Below are positions 34,972 to 42,431 of a stretch of 64,000 nt of DNA, in pieces. The notes below the pieces were generated by a model. It saw nothing but the letters and a program-made list of their open reading frames with translations, made no database searches and was not told the origin of the DNA. This DNA is from Candidatus Hydrogenedentota bacterium. Its GTDB lineage: Bacteria; Hydrogenedentota; Hydrogenedentia; Hydrogenedentales; JAEUWI01. The stretch's first letter is position 1, and each line of letters opens with the position of its first letter. The stretch covers positions 62,001 to 126,000 of the forward strand of contig JACPGE010000069.1 in NCBI GenBank assembly GCA_016182605.1. Reading direction: 5' to 3'. Position numbers and translations under genes: made by a program.

Positions 34972-37290
34972 ATGGTTAGAGCACTGAGTGTACTCCTTCT
35001 TGCTGGCGTTATTTTCGCCGGCTGCGCTACCAATTCCAAAGCCCCGGAAACGGCGGAAACCAAGGCAACGAATGACTCCTTCTGGAGTTATGAAGGCGCC
35101 TTCCGCGGTCGCTGGTGGAGCTACCACGAACGCGGCGGGGAATTCCTCTCCCAGGAACAGTTCCAGCAAGCGGCCGGCGATTTTCAGAAAGCCCTGGAAG
35201 GGCGGAGCGTCGATTCCTGGCGCGCACGCACCTACGGCCTTCACTTCGTCGAGTACTTCCCCAACCGCGAACTGGGCATCGCCTATTTTCAGTTGGGCCA
35301 GCTCGATGAGGCCGAACAGTACCTCAAACGCTCCCTGGAACAGGTGGACACAGAGCGCGCCCACTATTATATCGACATGATCACCAAGGAACGCATCGCC
35401 AAAGGCACCGTGCAAGACAATACCCAGCCGCAACTTGCGGCCTTGGTAAGCGTCGCGGAACTGGCGAAGCCCGCCCTGCCGGAAGCGCCTGCCGAACCCG
35501 AAATCGCAGAGGCGCCGACCGCTCCCAAGCCTGAAGCGGCCCCCAAGCCGGAAGCCGCTCCGAAACCCGAACCCAAGCCGGAAGCCGCCCCCAAGCCCGA
35601 GCCGGCACCTGCGGCGGAGCCCAAGGCCCCGGAAACCCCAGCGCCGGTGACCTCGCCCGAAAAAGGCACCATCATTGCCGACCGCACCCTCGACGTCAAC
35701 GTCAATGCCAAAGACGATGTGGGTGTGGCCGAGGTCAAGGTGAATGGTCAGGCCCTCTACCAGCGTGGCGCGCAGGAAGACGCCTCCTTCAAAGAGGAGA
35801 TGGTCCTCGAAGAAGGCACCCACCAACTGGAGGTGCAGGCGACCGATCTCGCCGACAAGGAAACCAAAGAGATTATCACGGTCACCGTGGACATTACCGG
35901 GCCGAATATTGGTGTTTTTTCTCCCATTGAGCCGACCATAACCCAGGATGGCACCGTGATCCTGGAAGGTGCCACGGTGGACAAGAATGGGGTGGTCGCA
36001 GTTACCGTGGGCGAAAGCGTCCTGGCCAAGTCCGAAGGCGCTCCCAAACTCGACTTCGACACCGAAATGCCCCTGGGCGACGGAGAAAATGTCTTTGTCC
36101 TCGCAGCGCGCGATGTGGCCGGCAACGAGACCCGTGCCGCAGTCAAGGTCTTCCGGGGCGACCCCGAATCGCTCGAAGCCAGGCTGTGGCTCCTGGAACA
36201 AAAGGCCGAACAGCACTTCCAGATCGCCAGCGCCACCACCAACGGCGCCGTCCTCGACATGATCCTCTCCGCGGAACTGGCCGAGGGGGGCGGCGAAATC
36301 CGCATGAAGTCACCCGACGAATCGCGCCCCTATCACAACAGCCGCACCATGCGGATCTCCGGCGAAGTCGTCACCCAAAGCAAAGTCACCGAATTGACCA
36401 TCAACGGCGAGCCCTTCGATGAACTCACCGGCGCCCCGAAAGAAAGCTTCAACCGCCGCCTGCCCATCCCCGCGGAAGCCGTTGAAGGCGATGGCGGCAA
36501 GATGCAGATAGTCATCGCCGCGAAGGACGAAGCGGGCAATGCCTACAACAGCACCCTCGATGTGACCATCCAGCCGGTGGATCTCAACAGCAAGGAATCG
36601 AAGATGCCGGTCGCCGTGCTGGCCTTTGCGCCACAGGGCGTGGAAGGCGCCACGGCCGAGAGCCTCCGCGTGGAGACCGAAACCCAGCTCTTCAATTACC
36701 GGAACGAGCGCTTCCGCGTACTCGACCGCACCCGCCTCCAGGAAGTGCTCACCGAGCAGGAACTGGGCGCGGCCCTCGCCGATCCCAACGAGGCCATCCG
36801 CCTCGGCAAAATTACCAATGCCCAGGTTTTCATCATCGCGGACGTTTTCGCCCGCGATCAGAAGGGCTTGGAAATCAAGGCCCGCGCCGTCAGCACGGAA
36901 ACCACCGATGTCATTGCCACGCTGGACGCCTTCATCGATGACAGTTCCGACAGCGCCAAAGTGTCTGAAGCGTGCGTCGGGCTGGCCGCCCAGTTGGACA
37001 AGGTCTTCCCGCGTCTCTCCGGCCAGATTATGTCCGTCAAGGACAATCAGGTCCTCCTCGATTGGGGCGAAGAAGATGGCATCAAGGAAGGCGCCTACAT
37101 CATTCTCGTGGGCCAGGAAGAGCCTTGGGTAGACGAAGATACCGGTGAAGTCCTGGAGCCGGGCGAGTTTTACGAAATTGGCCGTGCGCGCGTGGTAACG
37201 GTTCGCAGCGGCAGTTCCCAAGCGGAGACCGTTGAGATCAAGAAGGAAGGAGTCACGCTTGAAAAGGGCATGCCTGCTATCACTATGTAG
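34972..37290 (+). CDS. Multidomain lipoprotein: TPR-like, Ig-like and CsgG-like domains
   Basis: 772 residues from ATG 34972, which has GGGAGG just before it; a GTG four codons earlier is the other possibility. Lipobox VIFAGC lipidates Cys18. Then come a TPR-like domain paralogous to the previous gene (about 35-140), a proline-rich linker of PKPEAA units (185-214), two or three Ig-like beta sandwiches (about 226-400 and 455-540), a CsgG/FlgO-like domain (about 545-680; VAVLAFAPQG, RFRVLDRTRLQEVLTEQEL, NAQVFIIADVFA) and a C-terminal SH3-like unit (GEEDGIKEGAYIILV). CsgG itself is a secretion pore; this one lacks obvious membrane hairpins and is more like a periplasmic assembly factor. Its end overlaps the next gene by 32 bases. 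Confidence 0.85.
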   Translation: MVRALSVLLLAGVIFAGCATNSKAPETAETKATNDSFWSYEGAFRGRWWSYHERGGEFLSQEQFQQAAGDFQKALEGRSVDSWRARTYGLHFVEYFPNRELGIAYFQLGQLDEAEQYLKRSLEQVDTERAHYYIDMITKERIAKGTVQDNTQPQLAALVSVAELAKPALPEAPAEPEIAEAPTAPKPEAAPKPEAAPKPEPKPEAAPKPEPAPAAEPKAPETPAPVTSPEKGTIIADRTLDVNVNAKDDVGVAEVKVNGQALYQRGAQEDASFKEEMVLEEGTHQLEVQATDLADKETKEIITVTVDITGPNIGVFSPIEPTITQDGTVILEGATVDKNGVVAVTVGESVLAKSEGAPKLDFDTEMPLGDGENVFVLAARDVAGNETRAAVKVFRGDPESLEARLWLLEQKAEQHFQIASATTNGAVLDMILSAELAEGGGEIRMKSPDESRPYHNSRTMRISGEVVTQSKVTELTINGEPFDELTGAPKESFNRRLPIPAEAVEGDGGKMQIVIAAKDEAGNAYNSTLDVTIQPVDLNSKESKMPVAVLAFAPQGVEGATAESLRVETETQLFNYRNERFRVLDRTRLQEVLTEQELGAALADPNEAIRLGKITNAQVFIIADVFARDQKGLEIKARAVSTETTDVIATLDAFIDDSSDSAKVSEACVGLAAQLDKVFPRLSGQIMSVKDNQVLLDWGEEDGIKEGAYIILVGQEEPWVDEDTGEVLEPGEFYEIGRARVVTVRSGSSQAETVEIKKEGVTLEKGMPAITM
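35524..35612 (+). repeat. PKPEAA-type proline-rich repeat in coding sequence
   Basis: The hexapeptide PKPEAA and shortened PKPE units repeat through 89 bases, forming a stiff linker inside the large lipoprotein. Codons differ between units (CCC/CCG/CCT, GAA/GAG), so the array is not brand new. Confidence 0.75.
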
Positions 37291-38677
37291 TCTGGGGGCG
37301 CTGCTGCTGTTTGCGCAACCCGCCCAGGCACAGCTCGAAATCACCTCCGCGCCCAGCCCCGTGGGCAGCGGCGCGCGCGCCATCGGGATGGGCAGTGCCT
37401 TCATCGCCGTCGCCGACGACGCCACCGCCGCTTCCTGGAACCCGGCAGGCCTCACCCAGTTGGAGCGCCCGGAACTGTCGCTGGTCTACAGCTTCAAGTT
37501 CTTCGAAGAAGACTTCAACTCGGAGGTCCATCCCGGCCTCGACTTCAGCAATGAAGTCGATCTCGACGAGATCAACTACGCGAGCTTCGTGTATCCCATC
37601 CCGCGCACCTTCGGCGGCCGCAACGTCGTCCTCAGCCTGAACTACCTGCGCCAATACAACTTCAACCGCGACCTGGACTTCAATTTCAACGATATCCAGG
37701 CGGGCGCCGGGGGCGCCATACTCGGATTCCGCTCCAACTACAAATACAGTCAGCGCGGCGGTCTTTCCACCATTTCACCCGCTATCGGTTTCGAAATCAC
37801 CGACAAGCTCTCCGTGGGTCTCGCCTACAACATCTGGGATCAGTCCCTCCTCGGCAGTAACGAATGGAAGACCCGGAACAAGATTCAGAGCCGAGCGTTC
37901 ATCAACGGCACCCTGCTTCCAGAGGCGACCACCTACGTCGACGAAAACTTCGACAATTTCAAAGGCCGCAATTTCACGGCGGGCGCCCTCTACAAACCCA
38001 CCGAACGCCTGAGCCTCGGGGCCGTCTATCACTCCAAGTTCACCGCCGATGTGACCTACTCGCAGGTTGTGCGTGTCCGCAACAACGGCTTCTTTGGCAT
38101 GACCCGGACCAAACGCAACCGCGACTACACCTTCCCCAGCGCTTTCGGGCTCGGCGCCGCCTACCGCTTCCCCAACGACAAGCTCACGCTTTCTCTCGAC
38201 ATCACCCGCACCGAATGGGATCAGTTCGAAATCCTCGATCCAGACAACCGCAATCCCTACAGCCGCCGCCGTTCCGGCGTCACCGGGCAGGCGCTGAAAT
38301 ACAGTGAGGTCGATCCCACCTACACCGTGCGTCTCGGTGCGGAATACGTCTTCGTCAATGCCACCAAGCCCAAGCAAGACTACCTGCCCAGCCTGCGCGG
38401 CGGGATCTTCTACGATCCCGAGCCCTCCGGGGGCCGCGCCACCGTCCCCTTCGGACTCGGCACCTTTGGCCGCCAGATCAAGGGCGATGGCGACCCCGTC
38501 GATTTCTGGGGCTTCAGCCTGGGCGCCGGCGTGCTCGTGAAAGACCGCGTCAACCTCGACATTGCCTACGTATACCGCTGGGGTGACGAAGCGCGCACCG
38601 ATACCTTCGGGCTCGCAACCACCAGCGCGGATGTGGAGCAGCATACCCTCTACTTCTCCACCGTCGTCTACTTCTAA
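37259..38677 (+). CDS. FadL/PorV-like outer-membrane beta-barrel protein (TTG start)
   Basis: 472 residues. TTG 37259 is chosen because AAGGAG sits six bases before it and the protein then opens with a signal peptide (LLSLCSLGALLLFAQPAQAQ). The mature N-terminus GSGARAIGMGSAFIAVADDATAASWNPAGLTQLE is the hallmark of the FadL/PorV barrel family (hatch region with the 'WNPAG' motif). Alternating aromatic strands run to the terminal phenylalanine in STVVYF, the outer-membrane insertion signal. FadL carries hydrophobic compounds; PorV anchors type IX secreted proteins. Which applies here is open. The gene overlaps the CsgG chimera by 32 bases, so the two products are translated together and likely cooperate at the outer membrane. 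Confidence 0.87.
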   Translation: MKRACLLSLCSLGALLLFAQPAQAQLEITSAPSPVGSGARAIGMGSAFIAVADDATAASWNPAGLTQLERPELSLVYSFKFFEEDFNSEVHPGLDFSNEVDLDEINYASFVYPIPRTFGGRNVVLSLNYLRQYNFNRDLDFNFNDIQAGAGGAILGFRSNYKYSQRGGLSTISPAIGFEITDKLSVGLAYNIWDQSLLGSNEWKTRNKIQSRAFINGTLLPEATTYVDENFDNFKGRNFTAGALYKPTERLSLGAVYHSKFTADVTYSQVVRVRNNGFFGMTRTKRNRDYTFPSAFGLGAAYRFPNDKLTLSLDITRTEWDQFEILDPDNRNPYSRRRSGVTGQALKYSEVDPTYTVRLGAEYVFVNATKPKQDYLPSLRGGIFYDPEPSGGRATVPFGLGTFGRQIKGDGDPVDFWGFSLGAGVLVKDRVNLDIAYVYRWGDEARTDTFGLATTSADVEQHTLYFSTVVYF

Positions 38678-38798
38678 TCCCTTTCTGCACCCTCCGGGCC
38701 GTACGAATCTGGCGAAGCGGTCCGGTTCCTTTTCCGGCCGCCCCGTGTTCTGATAGACTGTGCACAAGGTCAAGCGGCACATCCGCGGGAGAAGGTCC

Positions 38799-39203
38799 AT
38801 GAAATTACGCCTGGAAGAAAACTCGGTGCGTTTCCGGCTCAGCGAAGCAGAGCTTGATGAGTTGGCCAACAACGGACGCGTCGAATCGGTCACCGAGATT
38901 CTCAGCGAAGAAACCCGCCTCCCCGAAGGCCGCTTCATCTACGCCGTCGCCTGCACCAAAAATGCCGAGCCCGAAACCTGCCTCATCCAGCCGAGCTACA
39001 TCCTCGTGCTGCTCCACGCCAAAACGATCGATGCCCTCCAGCAAGATCCTGGCGCGCCCGTATTCATCCGGAGGGAAGTGCAATTGCACGACGGCGCCCG
39101 CCACCGCTTCATGGCCTACGTCGAAGTCGACAAGCCTATGAAACACAAGAAGCGCCACGAAAACTGGCTAGACACCGGCCAAGCGGATACCTCCCGCGAA
39201 TAG
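38799..39203 (+). CDS. Small conserved cytoplasmic protein of unknown function
   Basis: 134 residues from ATG 38799, preceded by GAGAAGG. It begins MKLRLEENSVRFRLSEAEL, a pattern I have seen in small conserved proteins of unknown role, and contains VACTKNAEPETCLIQPSYI with two cysteines, YILVLLHAKTID and a basic tail. No signal peptide or membrane helix. The gene is 121 bases after the barrel protein and convergent with a glycosyltransferase (12-base gap), so it is probably a separate unit. No function is proposed. Confidence 0.75.
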   Translation: MKLRLEENSVRFRLSEAELDELANNGRVESVTEILSEETRLPEGRFIYAVACTKNAEPETCLIQPSYILVLLHAKTIDALQQDPGAPVFIRREVQLHDGARHRFMAYVEVDKPMKHKKRHENWLDTGQADTSRE

Positions 39204-39215
39204 CACCCCCACACC

Positions 39216-40484
39216 TCATCGCCCCCCCAGCACCTCCTCCATGCACGCCAGAAAATCCTGCGCTTTCTGGCTGCGGCTGTAGTGCGCCACCACGTGCGCA
39301 CGGCCCTGTTCGCCAAAGCGTTGACGCAACGCCGCATCATCCGCCAGCGCCACGATGGCATCGCGGTATGCATTCGGATCTTCCGGCTCCACGGCGATGC
39401 CCGCCTGGGCCTCTTCGAGCAACTGCCGGGATTGGCCCTTCGCCCCCAGCAGAATGGGCCTTCCGCATGCCATGATCTCGAACATCTTCGAGGGAATGTT
39501 GTACAAGAACACGTCGCGCTTCTTCAGTGGCACGAGACAGATGTCTGCCGCGGCATAAAATTCGGGCATGTCGTCTTTCGTCTGGAACGGCAGGAAATCG
39601 AAGCGGGGCAGCGCCATCCGTTTCGCCTCCTCCATCAGCATCTCCCGTTCGGCCCCGGTCCCCGCGAAGACAAAACGGATATCCGTGCGATCGCGCAGCA
39701 TGGCCGCCGTCTCCAGAATCGTCATGAGCCCCTGGGAGAGACCGTGGGTGCCAATGTACATCACCACGATATCCTTCCCCCAGCCGTGCCGCGCGCGCAG
39801 CGGCGCCATGCGATCGCGCGGCATAAAAAACGACTCGTTGATCCCGTTGGTGATCGTATAGAGCTTCGCAATGGGTATCCCGCGCCCCGCGATCTCCTGG
39901 CGTGTCGCCTCGGCCACCGTCACGACGGCCCGGGCCTTGCGGTACATGAACATCTCGATCCAGGACAAGCCCCCGATGATGATCGGGTTCGTCACCGCAC
40001 CCAGATCGACAATCTGCTTTGGCCAGAGATCCCGGATCTCCAGTATGAAGGGGCGGCGCTTGAAACGCGACGCCACGTAGCCGCCCAGCGCACACAACAT
40101 CTGTGGCGATGTGGCGACGATCAGGTCGCACTTGCCGGAGAAAAAAGTGCCCACGAGGGTGGAGGAGATCATGAACGAAAGAAAACTGAAACTGCGCTTC
40201 ACCACCCCCCGGTTCGGCGTCGTGAAGAACCAGCAACGCACCACCTTCACCCCTTCGATCGTCTCGCGGTAAATGGGCGTGCCCCGGTATTTCAGCGGCA
40301 CTATCCCGTCGGGATGATTGGGTACGCCGCACACCACCGTCACCTCATGCCCCTGCGCCGCCCAATACCGGGCATGCTCAAAGGTCCGGGCCGCGGGCGC
40401 GCCCATTTCGGGCGGAAAATACTGGCAATAGAAATGTATCCGCACGTCGTTCCGGTCATCTTTGAAGTGAGGGCGATCCGCCAT
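39216..40484 (-). CDS. Family 4 glycosyltransferase (WbuB-like)
   Basis: 422 residues from ATG 40484. The N-terminus RIHFYCQYFPPEMGAPAAR and the next strand VTVVCGVPNHPDG are the WbuB/fucosaminyl-transferase-type GT4 signature. The C-terminal half has VVMYIGTHGLSQGLMTIL, FVFAGTGAEREMLM and the EX7E-like PSKMFEIMACGRPILLG. The enzyme would move an amino-deoxy sugar onto a lipid-linked intermediate in the cytoplasm. A GTG at codon 14 (VRIHFY) could be the real start. It diverges from the heparinase-like gene over a 198-base gap that contains a strong hairpin. Confidence 0.89.
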   Translation of the reverse strand: MADRPHFKDDRNDVRIHFYCQYFPPEMGAPAARTFEHARYWAAQGHEVTVVCGVPNHPDGIVPLKYRGTPIYRETIEGVKVVRCWFFTTPNRGVVKRSFSFLSFMISSTLVGTFFSGKCDLIVATSPQMLCALGGYVASRFKRRPFILEIRDLWPKQIVDLGAVTNPIIIGGLSWIEMFMYRKARAVVTVAEATRQEIAGRGIPIAKLYTITNGINESFFMPRDRMAPLRARHGWGKDIVVMYIGTHGLSQGLMTILETAAMLRDRTDIRFVFAGTGAEREMLMEEAKRMALPRFDFLPFQTKDDMPEFYAAADICLVPLKKRDVFLYNIPSKMFEIMACGRPILLGAKGQSRQLLEEAQAGIAVEPEDPNAYRDAIVALADDAALRQRFGEQGRAHVVAHYSRSQKAQDFLACMEEVLGGR

Positions 40485-40620
40485 TGCGCCGCGGGCACGG
40501 GGCCCGCAGGGTATCACGGCGGCACAAGAGTACAAATTCCAGATCGTAGAGCATTGACCCGGGCCTGTCAAATCGCAGGCGCTCGCTGGAAGCGCGCGGG
40601 GCACTTCGCATACCATCAGC

Positions 40621-40647
40621 GGCACGGGCGGCAGGCCTGCCCGTGCC
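40621..40647. repeat. Strong hairpin with nested palindrome upstream of the heparinase-like gene
   Basis: GGCACGGGC (40621-40629) and GCCCGTGCC (40639-40647) form a perfect 9-bp stem; the centre is itself the 12-bp palindrome GGCAGGCCTGCC. It lies 36 bases before the GTG at 40683 and has no U-tract. It may act as operator or leader hairpin. Confidence 0.5.
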
Positions 40648-40682
40648 TGGAAAACCAACCGACAGGATATGCGCGAACTACC

Positions 40683-42431
40683 GTGTCCATCACCCTGCTT
40701 CGCTATCTGCACACCCTGCGCACCCTTCGGCCGGTGCAATGGTGGTGGCTGTTGCGCTACCGGGTTTACCCGGGGCGGCCCGTGCTTCGCGCTCCCCTAC
40801 CGCAAGCACACTGGAACGAGGAAGTCTGCGCCAGGCTGCTGGACGCACTCGATGCGGCGCAGGCCGTGCGCCCACTCTCAGACGGGCACGCCGCGGAACT
40901 GCGCGAGGGACACTTCCACATCCTCAGCGAAATAGGTTCAATGGAACCCGAGCCCCAATGGCACAGCCCCAACCGATCGCGGCTCTGGAACTACCACCTC
41001 CACTACTTCCACTACGCACGGCTGTTGGCACAGCACGGCGATCCGCGGGGCGCCGCCGCCGTGGCCCGGTGGATGGACTCCTGGATTCGGCACAACCCGC
41101 CAGGCACAGACATCGCCTGGGATGCCTACACCATCTCGCTCCGTGTGGTGAATTGGATCCTCGCCGCGGCGCGCTGGCCCGAACTGCGGTTCGCCATAGA
41201 GGAAAGCCTCGTCCGGCAGATCCAGCACTTGGCCGCTTATCCCGAATATGACCTCCAGGCAAACCACCTCTTCCGGAACGCCACCGCGTTGAGCATCACA
41301 GGCGCCGCCCTTGGGCTAAGCAGTATCCAGCGCCAGGGAGAATCCCTGCTGTCGGCCCAATGCAAGGAACAATTCTTCCCCGATGGCGGACACTACGAGC
41401 GCTCGCCCATGTACCACGCGGAGATCCTGAACGATCTCCTGCTCGTGCATGCCGTCCTGGATCAGGATGCAGCGGTATTCCGCGCCCACACGTCTGCCGC
41501 GGCGGCGTACCTCGCGGGCATCCTCCATGGCGACGGCAGGTTGCCGCTCTTTGGCGATGCCGCGGAAGACCCCTGCGCCAGTGCCCGAAGCACCGTCGGC
41601 CTCGCGCAACGAATCTTGGGCATGCCGCTGTCCCCCCCTGCAGGCTCCAGGGCATTCCCGCACACCGGCATTCATGTGATCCAGACCGGCCCGGGCGCGG
41701 TATGGATAAAGACCGGCGGGGTGTCGCCCAACTACCAGCCCGGCCATACCCATTGCGATATGCTCAGTTTCGAATACGATTATCAGGGCCGTCCCATCGC
41801 CGTCGACTCAGGCACCCACGGCTACGCGGAAAGCCCCCACCGGGAATACAACCGTGCCACGCGCGCCCACAACACCACCATGCTCGACGGCGTAGAGCAA
41901 CACGAATGCTGGCCGGTATTCCGCGTCGCGCGCCGTGGCGCCTGCTCCGTCCTGGCGTGGGAGCCAAACACGTCCCTCGCACATCTTGCCGCACGCTGCG
42001 AGAATTTCCGTGGCCGCGCCTTCACCCGTGTGATCGCCATGTCGCCCGAAGGCGGACTGCTCGTCGTCGATCAGATACTTCCAGGCGCCGCTCGCGAGGC
42101 CACATCGTGGCTTCACCTTCATCCCGGTTGCACCCTCCGCGATGCCGGCGGCGTGCCAAAGGGCGCAACAGGCGTCTTTACACTGCAATGCGAAGATGCA
42201 TCGCTTGGCCTCGCGATCTTCGGCTGGAACACCGCGCAAGCCTCCGATCAAGACAGCTATTCCCCCCAGATGGGCCTCGCACGCACAGCGCCCGTTCTGT
42301 GTCTGTCCGTGGCAGCGCCCCTTCCCAATTACGTAGGCTATACGCTGCTTCCTCCATCGGAGCATCCCCGCGCCGCGGAACACTGGGCCGCTGCGGTGCG
42401 TTTGCTGCAACATTCGAACAAGCGCCCATGA
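40683..42431 (+). CDS. Heparinase II/III-like polysaccharide lyase
   Basis: 582 residues if GTG 40683 is the start; no ATG is available in frame. It opens LLRYLHTLRTLRPVQ, typical of this group, with an alpha/alpha toroid in the first 340 residues (DLQANHLFRNATAL, GGHYERSPMYHAEIL) and a beta-sandwich behind it (GHTHCDMLSFEYDYQG, IAVDSGTHGY, EYNRATRAHNTTMLDG). The Asn, Tyr and His residues used in heparinase II catalysis have likely counterparts in these blocks. No signal peptide is seen, which is common for EPS-locus members. It probably cleaves or edits a uronic-acid-containing polymer. The stop overlaps the next ATG (ATGA). Confidence 0.86.
   Translation: MSITLLRYLHTLRTLRPVQWWWLLRYRVYPGRPVLRAPLPQAHWNEEVCARLLDALDAAQAVRPLSDGHAAELREGHFHILSEIGSMEPEPQWHSPNRSRLWNYHLHYFHYARLLAQHGDPRGAAAVARWMDSWIRHNPPGTDIAWDAYTISLRVVNWILAAARWPELRFAIEESLVRQIQHLAAYPEYDLQANHLFRNATALSITGAALGLSSIQRQGESLLSAQCKEQFFPDGGHYERSPMYHAEILNDLLLVHAVLDQDAAVFRAHTSAAAAYLAGILHGDGRLPLFGDAAEDPCASARSTVGLAQRILGMPLSPPAGSRAFPHTGIHVIQTGPGAVWIKTGGVSPNYQPGHTHCDMLSFEYDYQGRPIAVDSGTHGYAESPHREYNRATRAHNTTMLDGVEQHECWPVFRVARRGACSVLAWEPNTSLAHLAARCENFRGRAFTRVIAMSPEGGLLVVDQILPGAAREATSWLHLHPGCTLRDAGGVPKGATGVFTLQCEDASLGLAIFGWNTAQASDQDSYSPQMGLARTAPVLCLSVAAPLPNYVGYTLLPPSEHPRAAEHWAAAVRLLQHSNKRP

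Noticed and set aside
34951-36216. Glycine-rich open frame antisense to the CsgG chimera
   Set aside because: It mirrors the PKPEAA repeats and Ig-like region of a well-supported gene; composition is repetitive and no start signal is present.
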